From Choricystis sp. odSpoLacu1 (taxonomy: Eukaryota > Chlorophyta > Trebouxiophyceae): 64,000 nucleotides of DNA. The stretch is from assembly GCA_958009055.1 (NCBI GenBank), contig OY253649.1:868001-932000 (forward strand), read 5' to 3'. Numbering within the stretch: the first letter of the stretch is position 1; each line of letters opens with the position of its first letter. The notes beneath the pieces are model-generated. The model had not been told where the DNA came from and did no database searches. It saw only the letters and a program-made list of their open reading frames with translations. Below, piece by piece: positions 1 through 10,360 of the stretch. A program made the position numbers and the translations under genes.

Positions 1-2
1 AC

Positions 3-1766
3 ACGAGTGCCGCCACGTCCAAAGTGTTGGTGGGTGTGGTTCCCGGTTTATATGACAAATTGTTCGATGGCACATCCTACTCCTATGTTTTCGATTCCAC
101 CAAGTTTTTGAATGGCAGCAACGCGGGTGGCGGCTCCTACGTCAGCCCCATCCTGCATCACACGCTGTTGACGGGGCTCATCCCGGGCGTCATCTACTTT
201 TACAAAATCGAAAACGCGCCCCAACTGCCCGGCGGCACGCTGCAAGGGTCCCCCTTTTTCGGGCAGTTTCGCGTCCCCGGCGGCTTCCCCACCCGCCTCG
301 CCGTCGGCGCCGACAGTGGCGAAGTGTCCAACGTGACCGCCAACATTGATTTCACCATCTCCCAGAAGCCGGACGCGTTCCTGATGATTGGCGACTGGAC
401 CTATGCGAACAAGTATGACCTCGACGCCGCCTCCTGCTTCACGCCGCAGCAGTGCGCCACGCTGGCGGCGGCGGGGGTGACAACGTTTTCGCCGAGGTGG
501 GATGCGTACAGCCGCCTGTTTCAACCGTTGATGGCGAGCACGGTGGTGCTGGGGTAGGTCGGCAACCACGAACTCGAGACGACGCCCGTCAACGGCGAAA
601 TTCCGTTTGAGGGCAACGCGTGGAACAACAATTTGTTTTTCACGCGGTTTACGAACTATTTGGCGCGGTTTCCCAATCCGTCGACGCCCGAGATTGCGCG
701 GGAGGGGCCAACCGCCGCTGATCTGGCCCCCATCACGCCCAGTACAGACCAAGGCAAGGGCATCTACTATGTCACTGAATTACCGGGCGTCGCCACCATC
801 ATCGTGCTGTCGACGTACGTGTACACCGACCAGTACCTGCCGACCGACCCTCAGTATGTGTGGCTGCAGGGCGTGTTGGCGCGTGTCGACCGCGTCAAGA
901 CGCCATGGCTCATTGTGTCCATGCACGCTGGCTTCTACACGCTCAGTCAAATGTTTGTGCAGGTGGAGTGCATGCGCCAGCTGTATGAACCGTTGTTCCG
1001 CGCTTATAGCGTCGACGTTGTCCTGTCGGGCCACAGCCATGATTTTGAACGCACTGCCCCGATGTACGCGTGGCAACCCGACCGCGAGTGCGGCACCCAG
1101 TACATTACTGTGGGTTCGTACGGTCCCAACGAAGGCGTGACGACGTTTTGGGTGGATCAGTGGCCCAACCCGGCGGTTGCCCCGGCCTTCCCCTCCTGCC
1201 CCAACCAACCGACCCTTTTTAACCCTAATAGCGGCTCCATGCCAATTGCCACGACCGCCCCAGGCCAGTGGGGCGTGGGCGGGCGCTGCATTCCGCCCAA
1301 GCTGGCCGAAGCCGGGGGCGAGTGGTGTCCCTCGACCCAACCGTCCTGGAGTCGGTGGCGCCAGCACGCGTTCGGTTCGGGCACACTTGATTTCATCACC
1401 CCCACCAAAGCGGTGTGGTCTTTCTACTCCCAGGAGTCGGACACCCTGTTCAAGCCGGTGGACGAGATCGTGATCACGCGCGCGGATCCCGCCAAGTGCG
1501 CCACGACGCCGGCCACGGTGGCGGCGGCCGCGACGGTGGGTGTGTCTATGAGTGATGTGCTGGCAGCCTCCAAAACGTTTAACCTGACCGCCGCCACCGC
1601 CTTGCTGTCTGGCAAGGCGCACGGTGACGCCATGTCCATCGACCCCAAGGGCACCGCCGCCGGCGTCGCCGCCAGTGGGGCCGCGTTTGTGGGCGCCAAA
1701 CTGGGGTTGGTCAACTTTACTGCCAACGCGGTGGCGGCCCGGCTGGCCAACAAGACGGGGAGGTGA
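3..1766 (+). pseudogene. Purple-acid-phosphatase-like metallophosphoesterase, 5'-partial, in-frame TAG
   Basis: The reading frame is open from the window edge (base 3) to 554, meets TAG at 555-557, and resumes in the same frame to TGA at 1764-1766. The N-terminal part resembles the FnIII-like domain of plant purple acid phosphatases. The metallophosphatase motifs follow in order: an Asp in GADSGEV, GDWTY, GNHE directly after the TAG, a His in SMHAGFY, and GHSHDFER. All expected metal ligands are therefore present on both sides of the stop. The family hydrolyses phosphate esters and is usually secreted or vacuolar. Changing the TAG codon to a sense codon would leave one intact protein, so this is a recent pseudogene, a polymorphism, a sequencing error or a readthrough gene. 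TAG serves as a normal stop in neighbouring genes. AG|GTGAGT at the final codon could also be a splice donor, so the 3' end is uncertain. Confidence 0.8.
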
Positions 1767-2157
1767 GTTTTTTGTTGAGAAAGTGATCCTATCGCGAGTG
1801 TTTTTTGGGGGGCCGATCGAAACATCAAAACACTTGAGATGCATTAAACGACAAGTGGGCGAGGCTGCCCAAGTTGTTTGTCGAAGCCTGGCGTGCTGGG
1901 ACGCGGGAGAGCAGGAGAAGAGGGGTCTCCTCGGGTGAATAAAACGCGTCAAGAGCAGAGGCGCCCATCCTCCATTCTCCCCTTTTTTTCCTCTCCCCGC
2001 TCCGCGCGGCCCTCTCCCTGCCTCTGCTCCCGCGGCTTCCCGCGCGACACTCACGCGCGCGTCCCTCCCTGCCTGCCGGACGGCGCCGCGTCCACACCCA
2101 CCACCGGCGTCTGTACGCCCCCAGGCCGCCTTGTTCCCCGACGCCCTTTCTGCAAAC
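1767..2157. other. Intergenic region, phosphatase 3' end to V-ATPase B promoter
   Basis: No gene is visible in these roughly 390 bases. The left part is comparatively AT-rich, and the right part is strongly pyrimidine-rich and runs into the V-ATPase start codon. It probably holds the 3' end of the phosphatase transcript and the 5' UTR and promoter of the V-ATPase gene. I see no TATA box that I would defend. Confidence 0.5.
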
Positions 2158-3906
2158 ATGGCCTCAACCGCGGCCCCCAAAGCCGACGGCCTGTCGTTTG
2201 GCGCCGACTTCAAGGCGCAGGTGGACGCCGCGGCTCGTGACTACAGCGTGGAGCCCAAGATTGGTGAGAGGGGCGGAGGAGGGGGGAGGCAGCGGGATGG
2301 GAAGGCGGGCCGCGGAAAGCGTGGCTCTCACCCGCGCCTCATCTCCCCTCCTCCCCACAGAGTACCGCACCGTGGGCGCCGTCAGCGGTCCCCTCGTCAT
2401 CGTGGAGCACGTCAAGGTGAGTGGGATGGGGGTGGGGAGAGAAGAGAAAGAAAAAACAACACACCCTGCTGCCTGCCCCGACCCACACACCCTCCCACCC
2501 CCCTCCACCCTCAGAAACCCATGTACGCCGAGATCGTCAACGTCAAGCTGGGCGACGGCTCCCGCCGCCGGGGCCAGGTGCTTGAGGTGGACGGCACCAA
2601 AGCGATTGTGCAGGTGTTTGAGGGCACCTCCGGCATCGACGCGCGCGGCACATCGCTCGAGTTCACGGGCGAGGTGTTGCGCACCCCTGTGTCGCGCGAC
2701 ATGCTGGGCCGCGTGTTCAACGGGTCGGGCATCCCGATCGACGGCGGCCCCCCCGTGCTCGCGGAAGCGTTTCGCGACATCAACGGGTCGTCGATCAACC
2801 CGTCGGAGCGCACCTACCCCAAAGACATGATTCAAACGGGTGTGTCCACCATCGACGTCATGAACTCGATTGCGCGGGGGCAGAAGATTCCGTTGTTCTC
2901 GGCGGCGGGGCTGCCCCACAACGACATTGCGGCCCAGATTTGTCGCCAGGCCGGGCTTGTGAAGCAGAGCACCCCCGCCACCGGCGACCTGCTGGGCGAC
3001 GACGCTGCCGCCAACGGTGACGATGACAGCGGCGAGTTCGCAATCGTGTTCGCCGCCATGGGCGTCACCATGGAGACCGCCCACTTTTTCAAGGCCGACT
3101 TCGAGGAAAACGGGTCGATGGACCGCACTGTTCTGTTCCTCAACCTGGCCAACGACCCCACCATCGAGCGCATCGTCACCCCCCGCATCGCGCTGACGAC
3201 GGCCGAGTACCTGGCGTACGAGTGTGGGAAACACGTGCTGGTGATTTTGACCGACATGTCGTCTTATGCCGATGCGCTGCGCGAAGTCTCCGCCGCCCGC
3301 GAGGAAGTGCCCGGCCGCCGTGGCTACCCGGGCTACATGTACACCGACCTGGCCACGATTTATGAACGCGCCGGCCGGATCACGGGGCGCAAGGGGTCGA
3401 TCACGCAGCTGCCCATTTTGACGATGCCCAACGACGACATCACGCACCCCATCCCCGACCTCACCGGCTACATCACCGAGGGTCAAGTCTATGTCGACCG
3501 CCAGCTGCACAACCGGCAGATCTACCCGCCCATCAACGTGCTGCCGAGCCTGTCGCGGTTGATGAAGTCAGCCATCGGCGACGGCATGACGCGGTCCGAC
3601 CACTCCGAAGTCTCCAACCAGCTCTACGCCTGCTACGCCATCGGCAAGGATGTCGTCGCCATGAAGGCGGTGGTGGGAGAGGAGGCGCTGTCGGCGGAGG
3701 ACTTGCTGTACCTCGAGTTTCTCGACGCGTTTGAGCGCAAATTTGTCGCGCAGGGCGCGTACGAGGCGCGCTCCATCCAGCAGTCCCTCGACCTCGCGTG
3801 GTCCCTGCTGCGCATCTTCCCGCGCGAGCTGCTGCGCCGGGTGACGGTGAAGACGCTGGACGAGTGGTACGACAAAGAAAGCGCGCCGAGTGGGGTGGGG
3901 GTGTAG
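2158..3906 (+). CDS. V-type proton ATPase subunit B
   Basis: Three exons: 2158-2263, 2361-2416 and 2515-3906, giving 517 aa. Both introns (97 and 98 nt) are GTGAG...CAG, and the junctions restore the family sequence EYRTVGAV. Subunit B is the non-catalytic nucleotide-binding subunit of the cytosolic V1 sector, which drives proton pumping into vacuoles and Golgi. The family signatures [34 protein letters not shown] and [20 protein letters not shown] are clear. An acidic, Gly/Asp-rich insertion at about residues 205-228 is longer than in the usual protein of about 490-500 aa. The start at 2158 follows a long pyrimidine-rich leader and gives the expected N-terminus. The gene ends with TAG. Confidence 0.97.
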   Translation: MASTAAPKADGLSFGADFKAQVDAAARDYSVEPKIGERGGGGGRQRDGKAGRGKRGSHPRLISPPPHRVPHRGRRQRSPRHRGARQGEWDGGGERRERKNNTPCCLPRPTHPPTPLHPQKPMYAEIVNVKLGDGSRRRGQVLEVDGTKAIVQVFEGTSGIDARGTSLEFTGEVLRTPVSRDMLGRVFNGSGIPIDGGPPVLAEAFRDINGSSINPSERTYPKDMIQTGVSTIDVMNSIARGQKIPLFSAAGLPHNDIAAQICRQAGLVKQSTPATGDLLGDDAAANGDDDSGEFAIVFAAMGVTMETAHFFKADFEENGSMDRTVLFLNLANDPTIERIVTPRIALTTAEYLAYECGKHVLVILTDMSSYADALREVSAAREEVPGRRGYPGYMYTDLATIYERAGRITGRKGSITQLPILTMPNDDITHPIPDLTGYITEGQVYVDRQLHNRQIYPPINVLPSLSRLMKSAIGDGMTRSDHSEVSNQLYACYAIGKDVVAMKAVVGEEALSAEDLLYLEFLDAFERKFVAQGAYEARSIQQSLDLAWSLLRIFPRELLRRVTVKTLDEWYDKESAPSGVGV

Positions 3907-4136
3907 GTGAGAGAAGAGGTGTGTGTGTTTTCCTCAAGCAAGTGTGACGCCTTTTCTTTCTTTCGGACCGCTTTTCTTTCAAACTCTCCTTTCATTCTTC
4001 AAAGCAGGGGCCCGGTGGCGGGTGCAGGTTCACACGGCCAGCGCGCGCGGTGTGGGGGGGGAAGGAAGAAAAAGGGTGCGCACCGAAAAACCGAAAAAAT
4101 GAAACAAACCACTCACTCCTCCCATCATCTTCTCTC

Positions 4137-5165
4137 TCACACGCGCCGCGGGGGCGGCGGCGGGGGCGGCCCACGCACCACCACCAGCACCGCCATGGTG
4201 GCCATGGCCACCACCGTCATCAGGTTGCCCCAGTCGACGTCGTGGACCATTCTGTCAGCGGCACGCCGCGCCGCGCGCGCCGCGCGCGGCACGCCCGCTG
4301 CGCGCAGCGGCCCGTCCGCCACCCGCGCGATCGCGCGCCCCAGGTCGGCCATGAGCTCAGCCGCGGCTCTGCCGTGGCGGGCCAGGCGGTGGGAGATGGC
4401 GTCGAAGGCGGCAGCGATGGCGTTGGCAATGTCAGCGAGCGGGTCGCGCCCGTCCCCAGACGCGGCGGCAGCAGCACGCGCCGCGGGGGGCAGCAAGTCG
4501 TCCAGCTCCATGACTGCGCCCCCCGCCGCCGCGTCCGCGATCATCCGAAAGTTGGGGTCGCGCGCCAGGGCAGCCGCGCACGCCTCCCGCACGCCCGGGT
4601 CCATCAGCAGCGTGGTCAGCGTCTCTTTGAAGGCGACGTGCTGGTCGACCGGGCCTCTGGGCGGCGGAGCCAGCGCCCACCCGTCTTCATCGGTGTCTGT
4701 GTCGGCGTTGGCGTCCAGGGAGCCGTAGCGCCCGGTGACGGCGAGCGGCGTGAGCGCGGCCGCGCGGGGGGCGAGGCGCGCTGTGACTGCTTGCACGACG
4801 GCGTCCACGTCGTCGCGCGTGATGGCGGCCCACTCGTCCGCGGTGCGGGCGTCGACGTCGGGGGGGGCGGGCTGGAGGAGTGGAGTGAGGGTGGTGAGGG
4901 TTTTGGCGCAGCCGACCGGGCATCGAGCGCCCCCGTTTTGCCCTCCTCCCCCACCCAACCCCCCACCCAACCCTGGCTTCAACCTTCACCCGCTCAAACA
5001 CATGCTCACATTGTCGCAGTTGAACCCAGGCCGCGAACCGCCCGCCTCAGAGGGCGCGGGCGCCACTTCGGCGCGCGCGTGCGCGGTCGTGGGCGCGGCC
5101 GCGGCGCCCACGGCAGCCGCCCGACCGGCTGCACGGGCGGCTGCGGTGCGAACGGTGGCTTGCAT
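4137..5165 (-). CDS. Unknown protein with targeting-like N-terminus and C-terminal membrane helix
   Basis: Two exons are proposed: 5165-5010 (52 codons) and 4871-4137, joined in phase 0 across a GTGAGC...CTCCAG intron. The product is about 296 aa. The first 35 residues are rich in Ala and Arg with almost no acidic residues, as in an organelle transit peptide. The middle is Ala-rich and probably helical. Near the C-terminus a hydrophobic stretch (VVAMATMAVLVVV) could anchor the protein, and the last residues are Pro/Arg. I do not recognise a family. It converges on V-ATPase B and diverges from DIB1. The intron is inferred from splice signals and frame only, because no conserved domain crosses it. 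Confidence 0.6.
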
Positions 5166-5454
5166 GGTGGTGTCGCGGGGGTGCAGGCGGGCTGGGAGGG
5201 GCGGGAAACGCGGGCGCGTTGGGTGCGCACCGCTGTCCACGAGCCGAGGATTCGTTGGTTTTGATTTTCGTCCGCACACGAATTCGCTCTTGTTTCTGGA
5301 AACACGCACGGCCTGGCAACCGCCTGGGTGTGTGCGTGCGCGTGCCACACACGGACGCCGCGTGTGACCTCCCTCTCACACCTCCACTGCACCCCGCAGC
5401 CAAACACCACACACCGACCCGCCGCCCGCTCGTGCCCGCCTGCACGCCACAGTC

Positions 5455-6084
5455 ATGTCCTACCTGCTGCCCCACCTACACAACGGCTACGCCGTGGACC
5501 AGGCCATTCTGTCGGTGAGCAATGCAGGAGGAGGAGGAGGAGGGGGAGGCAGAGAGCGCCCGCTTTTTCTTCTTCGCAGCCCTCACCCATCCCCCCCTCT
5601 CCACCTCAGGAACAAGAACGCGTCGTCATCATCCGCTTCGGCCGCGACGACGACGAAACCTGCATGCAGCAGGACGAAGTTCTGGCCTCCGTCGCGGAAT
5701 CGTTGAAAGCGTTTGCCGTCATCTACCTCGTCGACACGTCACGTGTCCCCGACTTCAACGAGATGTACGAGCTCTACGACCCGTGCTCCGTCATGTTCTT
5801 CTTCAGGAACAAGCACATCATGGTGAGTGAGGGAGGGAGAGAGGCGGGAAAGAGTGGTGTGTTTTTCTTTTTCTGTGGCGTCACCAACACACACACTCAC
5901 ACACACAAACTCCATTTCCATCCCACAGGTCGACCTGGGCACCGGCAACAACAACAAAATCTCGTGGGCGCTGACCGACAAGCAGGAGTTCATCGACATC
6001 GTGGAGACCGTGTTTGTGGGGGCGCGCAAGGGGCGGGGGTTGGTGGTGTCGCCCAAAGACTACTCCACCAAGTACCGGTATTGA
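5455..6084 (+). CDS. DIB1: U5 snRNP 15 kDa protein (DIB1/DIM1, thioredoxin-like)
   Basis: Exons 5455-5514, 5610-5822 and 5929-6084 give exactly 142 aa, the length of the human and yeast proteins. The protein is a thioredoxin-fold subunit of the U4/U6.U5 tri-snRNP and is required for spliceosome activation. Recognisable stretches are MSYLLPHLHNGYAVDQAI, VVIIRFGRDDDETCMQQDE, DPCSVMFFFRNKHIM and the C-terminal SPKDYSTKYRY. Both introns are about 100 nt, start GTGAG and end CAG. Both contain a G/A-rich 5' half and a C-rich 3' half. It is divergent from the unknown gene at 4137-5165 (289 bp apart) and convergent with the fibrillin gene. Confidence 0.98.
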
Positions 6085-6237
6085 TGAATGGGTGGTGTGT
6101 GCGTGTGTGCGGAGAGTGAAAGGCCTAGAAAGGGAGACCCAGGTTTTTTTTCTTGCTTCTGTTTCTGTTGACAAACTGCCCGCTTTCCCCCAAAAAACAA
6201 ACCCTCTTCCTCAAGCTCCCGCAAGCTCTCTCTCCCA

Positions 6238-6849
6238 TCACAGCGTCTTGCTCTTGTCATCCATCGTCAACACAAACAGGTTGCCCTTGTCCCCGCGCGA
6301 CAGCCGCAGGTCGTCATCCACGTACGTGATGTCCAGCTTGCCGCGCGCGGTCGGGGGCGCAGTCACCGGGATCAGGCCAAAGATGTGAAACTTGATGAAC
6401 TGGACTGCGACCAGGGACGCACTCTGAGGCGTCAGCTCAGCATCCACCCGGTTGAAAAAGGGCCAGGTCTCCTGGTTGCGCGCGCGCAGTGTGTTGGCGT
6501 CGATCGTTTGGTAGATGGGGCCGCCAGGGCGCAGAAAGGGCGGGCGCGCCGTGCCGAGGATGGATTCCGATGTTGTGTAGAGCAACTTCCAACGGCCGTT
6601 GAGCTCGGGCGCGGCCAGGGACTTGGGGGTTGGGTTGAGGCGTTCCAGCGCGGCAAACTTGGCGGCCACGTCGGCGCGAGCGGCGTCGTCCGCGGCCGCG
6701 CCGCGGGCCAGCGGAGCGATGGCTGACAGCAGCTCGGCTTTCACCTGCTCCCGCCGCTCGGGCGAGGGACGAGCAAGGCCGCTCAACAGGTTGGGGAACG
6801 AGAAGGCGGCGGCCTGAGCCGGGCGGGGGCGAGTGGTTGGAGCGCGCAT
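6238..6849 (-). CDS. Plastid lipid-associated protein (fibrillin / PAP family)
   Basis: Single exon of 203 aa starting at ATG 6849. Fibrillins are plastid lipocalin-like proteins associated with plastoglobules or thylakoids that bind lipophilic molecules. The N-terminus (MRAPTTRPRPAQAAAFSFP) looks like a short plastid leader. The PAP_fibrillin core is clear: LNGRWKLLYTTSESILG, then PIYQTIDANTLRARNQETW, and the C-terminal GKLDITYVDDDLRLSRGDKG with LFVL, the usual ending of the family. It is one of the best markers here that the organism carries a plastid. It runs toward DIB1 with 153 bp between stop codons. Confidence 0.93.
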   Translation of the reverse strand: MRAPTTRPRPAQAAAFSFPNLLSGLARPSPERREQVKAELLSAIAPLARGAAADDAARADVAAKFAALERLNPTPKSLAAPELNGRWKLLYTTSESILGTARPPFLRPGGPIYQTIDANTLRARNQETWPFFNRVDAELTPQSASLVAVQFIKFHIFGLIPVTAPPTARGKLDITYVDDDLRLSRGDKGNLFVLTMDDKSKTL

Positions 6850-7290
6850 CTGAAGTTTTTTTTGTCGACGTTGTGGCACGTTGCTGTGGGGGTGGTGATG
6901 ACAACAAAAACACAACACTCCTGCGTCAAACTCGCGCGCGAACGTCGATGGTTTACAGGGCACGCACACACAAGCACACACAGAAAAACACACGCAAACG
7001 TGTGTGGAGGGGCGACGGCAGCCGCAGTGTGTGTGTGTGTGTGTGTGTGATCAAAAAACGGCGCCAACGCTCAACCGTCGGGCACACAAAAAAACAAGCG
7101 CTCTCACTCAAAAAATGGTCCAAAATTGTCAGGCGCGCGCACTCGGAGGCGGGGCTAGTGGGCAGTTGTGCTAGGCGCAGCGCCACCAAAAAACACAATC
7201 GGCTGTTTTTTTTTTCGCTCGTCGGTAACCGCTCTCGTGTCATTCATCTCTCTCTCTCTCTCTCTCTCTCTCTTGCATACATACACACTC
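6850..7290. other. Intergenic region with GT and TC microsatellites
   Basis: About 440 bases separate the fibrillin start from the stop of the next minus-strand gene. A (GT)n tract lies at about 7027-7049, a T run of 10 at about 7206-7215 and a (TC)n tract at about 7248-7273. The part next to the fibrillin start holds a T8 run beside GTCGACG. The region should contain the fibrillin promoter and the 3' end of the 7291-7827 gene. I see no RNA gene in it. Confidence 0.6.
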
Positions 7291-7827
7291 TCACGCTGCC
7301 ATGGCAGCCCTGCACACACCGCGCCGGCGCGGCCCCCGGGGCGGCCTGGCCCCCGAGTAGTTGGCGGGCAGACTGCCGCGGCGCGGCGTGGGCGGGGGCG
7401 GCGCCTTGCCCTCCAGCGCGGCCGCCAGGCAGGCCACGGTTTCAGACACGCAGGAGGATGGGGTACACGACGGCAAGTGCTGCAGCACGCACCACGTGCG
7501 CCCGCGTGCTTCATCGGCAGCAGAGTCGCACGTCTTCAGGTGGCGGCACACGGGGCGTCCCGTGGCGACAGCCGCCTCCACAGTGCGCCGCACGTACACC
7601 GCCTCCCGAGCCGGGGCGGGCAGGCGGCGCAGCATGGACGTCCACTCGTGCTCCAGCGGGGCGGGCGCGGGCGCGACCGACACCAGCCGCGCGACGGCTT
7701 CCCGGGCCGCGTCCTCGGCCGCGGTCAGCAGGGCGGGGGCCGCATACTTGAGCACGCCCAGCGCGATGCCCGTGCTGGCGCCGACGCTGGCAAACAGGGC
7801 GGCGGTGCGGGTGCGGGAGGAGCGCAT
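7291..7827 (-). CDS. Unknown Cys-rich protein with N-terminal hydrophobic segment
   Basis: Single open frame of 178 aa starting at ATG 7827. The N-terminus is MRSSRTRTAALFASVGASTG followed by a moderately hydrophobic stretch to about residue 37, consistent with a signal anchor or organelle leader. A central region (about residues 90-140) carries seven Cys: CRHLKTC, then WCVLQHLPSCTPSSC and SETVAC. The spacing is suggestive of disulfides or metal binding but does not fit the CHCH twin CX9C pattern. The C-terminus is Pro/Arg-rich. I do not recognise a family. The base composition matches the neighbouring genes. It may have introns that I cannot see. Confidence 0.5.
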   Translation of the reverse strand: MRSSRTRTAALFASVGASTGIALGVLKYAAPALLTAAEDAAREAVARLVSVAPAPAPLEHEWTSMLRRLPAPAREAVYVRRTVEAAVATGRPVCRHLKTCDSAADEARGRTWCVLQHLPSCTPSSCVSETVACLAAALEGKAPPPPTPRRGSLPANYSGARPPRGPRRRGVCRAAMAA

Positions 7828-8078
7828 TGTCGTCTTGCGAACTAGTCTAGTAGGCTAGTAAAAAACGGAAGGTGTGGGGCGGCGTGTGCGTCGTTGATGC
7901 ACGGCGACTTGGCGTGGACGTATGCGCACGAGCACACAGCAATGGTGGGCGGACGCTCGGGCGAGGAGAGCGGCCGCCCGTGGAGGGAGAGGGGGACGAA
8001 GGCGTAGAAGAAGGGCGTTCGATGTGAGCCAGTCGCGTTACACAGTTTTTCTCCCTCTCTAACTCTCTAGCCTCCCTC

Positions 8079-10114
8079 TCAAACCTTCAGCCACTTGCTC
8101 ATGTACGGCCCATCCAGCTCGTACCCCAGCTTGCGGTAGTAGGCGCGCGTGCCGACGCCCGATATCACAGCCACCTTGGCCGACCGGTGCTCGACGCGTG
8201 CAATCCGTTCAGCCTCCGCCATGAGCAGCGCGCCATACCCCTGGTGCTGCTGCGCCGAGTTGGCGGCATCGTGGGCCGTGGTGGCGCCGTCGCGGGCGTG
8301 CACCGCGACTGCGGTGCCGTACACGTGCAGCTCGCGCACGATGGACACCGCGCCGCACAGGGCAGGCTGGCGGGTTGGGTCGGCGCCTCCGGGTTTGCGC
8401 AGCCGCAGCAGGCCCACCAGCACGTCTTGGCGTGGGTCTTCGTACGCCAGGAAGGTTTCCCAGCCTCCGTTGGCGGCGTAGTCCCGGCGCACCAGCTCCA
8501 CTTCGTGCGGCGGCACGCCGCCGTGCAGCGCCTGGATCCCCGTCTCGCGCGTGCGCACGTCCCGTACGCGCAGGCCGAGGGCGCCCGCCCGGGCGAGAGC
8601 GAGTTCACGCAAATTGCCGTGCTCCACCCCCGACGTGACGAGGGGCATGGGGATGTCGCGCTGCACGCGGTACGCGCGCACCCACGGCGGCAGCAGGGCC
8701 AGGACACGGGCCACCAGGTCCACCAGCACGGGCGGCGGATAGTTGCGGTAGGCGCCACTCTTCCACAGCTCGTACAGGCCGGTGCCCCGGATGACGAGGG
8801 TGGGGTAGATTTTGAGGCCGTCGGTGCGAAACGCGGGGTTTTCGAAAAACTCGCGGAACGACTCCAGGTCGCGGTCCCAGCCGACGTTGGGCAGGTCGGG
8901 CATCATGTGGGCCACGACTTTGAAGCCTGGGGAGGGGGTGTGGGGGTGGAAGGAAGGGATGGACGTGCGCACGCCTCGCGTTTCCTCGCTCGCCCCCCTC
9001 TCTCGCTCCCCCACTCACCTGCGTCCTTGGCCAGCCCAAAACACCGCCCCACAGCCGCCACCGTGTGCCCCCGGTTGGTGTCCCTCGCTACGTCCTCATA
9101 CGTGGACTGCAGCCCAATCTCCAGGCGGGTGCAGCCGTAGGCCAGCATGGAGGCGAGGTGGGGGGACAGGCAATAATCGGGGCGCGTCTCGATCGTCAGG
9201 CCGACGCACTTGGTGCGGGCAACCTCGCCGTACGCCACCGCTTCTGCGACGGAGGAGGACACGTGCCCCGACAGCGCGTCGTGCAGGCCGCGCACAAAGG
9301 TGTCGCGGTAGTCGGGGGGGAGGGACATAAAGGTGCCGCCCATGAGAATGAACTCGACTTTGTCCACCGCATGGCCCAGCCGCCTCAACTGGTCCACCCG
9401 GGACCGCGCCTGGACGACGGGGTCGTAGCGCGCGCGTATGGCGCGCATGCTGGTGGGCTCGTACCCGGTGTAGGATTGTGTACTGTACTCAAAGTCCGAG
9501 TCGGGGCCGCCCGGGCAGTAGACGCAGATCGCGCCCGTCGTCGCGATGTGGGGGCAGCGGTGGGGTTTGGACATGACGGCCACGACGGCGATGCCGGAGG
9601 CGGAGCGCACGGGTTTGGCACGTAAGCTGTGTGTGGGTGGAGAGGGGAGGGTGAGCGCTGTGGTGGGCGCGCGCGCCTCGTGCTTTTCTTTTCTCTCCCT
9701 CTCTCTCTCTCTCACCGTGGCAACAGCTCGTCGCGCGCTTCCTCGGGCACGGCGGCAATGATGTCCACCAGCTTGGGCGCCTTGTTGAGTCCGTAGCGTT
9801 CGGCGACCTGTGTGAGAGGTGTGTGTGTGCTTGGCTAGGCGCGACGACGGCCAAAAAACACACAGGCTTTGGCCTCCACCTTCTCCCCCCACATACCTGG
9901 TGCTTCAGCGTGTTCAAGTTGACATCGCGCCCATCCGCCACAGCGGCGCGCAGTTGGGCCACGATGTCGGTGAAGGCCGCCAGTTTGGCCTGTGTGGAGG
10001 GAGGGTAAAAAAGGTGAATGTTGGCGGCTCCGGTGTGCGGTGCATGCACTGGTTTGCGACACGCGCGTGGGCCGGCGGTTGGCGGTGACGCACACTCACA
10101 TCGCCTTGCGTCAT
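8079..10114 (-). CDS. ELP3: Elongator complex catalytic subunit ELP3 (radical SAM / acetyltransferase)
   Basis: Five exons: 10114-10100 (only MTQGD), 9989-9897, 9807-9716, 9626-9019 and 8926-8079, giving 551 aa. ELP3 is the catalytic subunit of Elongator, which adds carboxymethyl-type groups to U34 of tRNA wobble positions. The radical SAM cluster cysteines are in [19 protein letters not shown] (about residues 90-103), followed by [15 protein letters not shown] and ETRPDYC. The 9019/8926 junction rebuilds [19 protein letters not shown], an invariant stretch. The C-terminal GNAT domain is present ([33 protein letters not shown]). The 15-nt first exon is unusual but gives the correct frame, and the next ATG would lose conserved sequence. 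It is divergent from the HEAAH gene (246 bp). Confidence 0.96.
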
Positions 10115-10360
10115 GGCGGCGCAATGAGAGGGAGGGGAGAGAGCGGAGTGCCGCGCCACCGGGTGGCGTTTTTGCCGGAAAAACGAACGACGGCTCTGCT
10201 GCTCGACGTCGAAGCTCGGTCGCTCCACGTCGCTCGAGCTCTCACCGTCACACAAACTTGCTTCGTTTTCTTTTCGTTGGCGCACCCACACCGCCTGCCT
10301 CTCACCACCCGGCAGCGCCACACGCACACCCCCACATTGCGACACACACACTCCCCTGCA

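Noticed and set aside
555..557. TAG as a reassigned sense codon or stop-codon recoding across the genome
   Set aside because: TAG ends V-ATPase B, the HEAAH gene and the 38501-39452 gene normally, and no other TAG interrupts a conserved frame here.
1760..1770. Splice donor AG|GTGAGT at the last codon of the phosphatase gene
   Set aside because: It is a good donor match, but no downstream exon with phosphatase or other coding character precedes the V-ATPase gene, so I kept the TGA as the end with a note.
7027..7273. GT and TC tracts as regulatory elements
   Set aside because: Simple repeats of this kind follow many stop codons and donors in the window, so I list them only as microsatellites.
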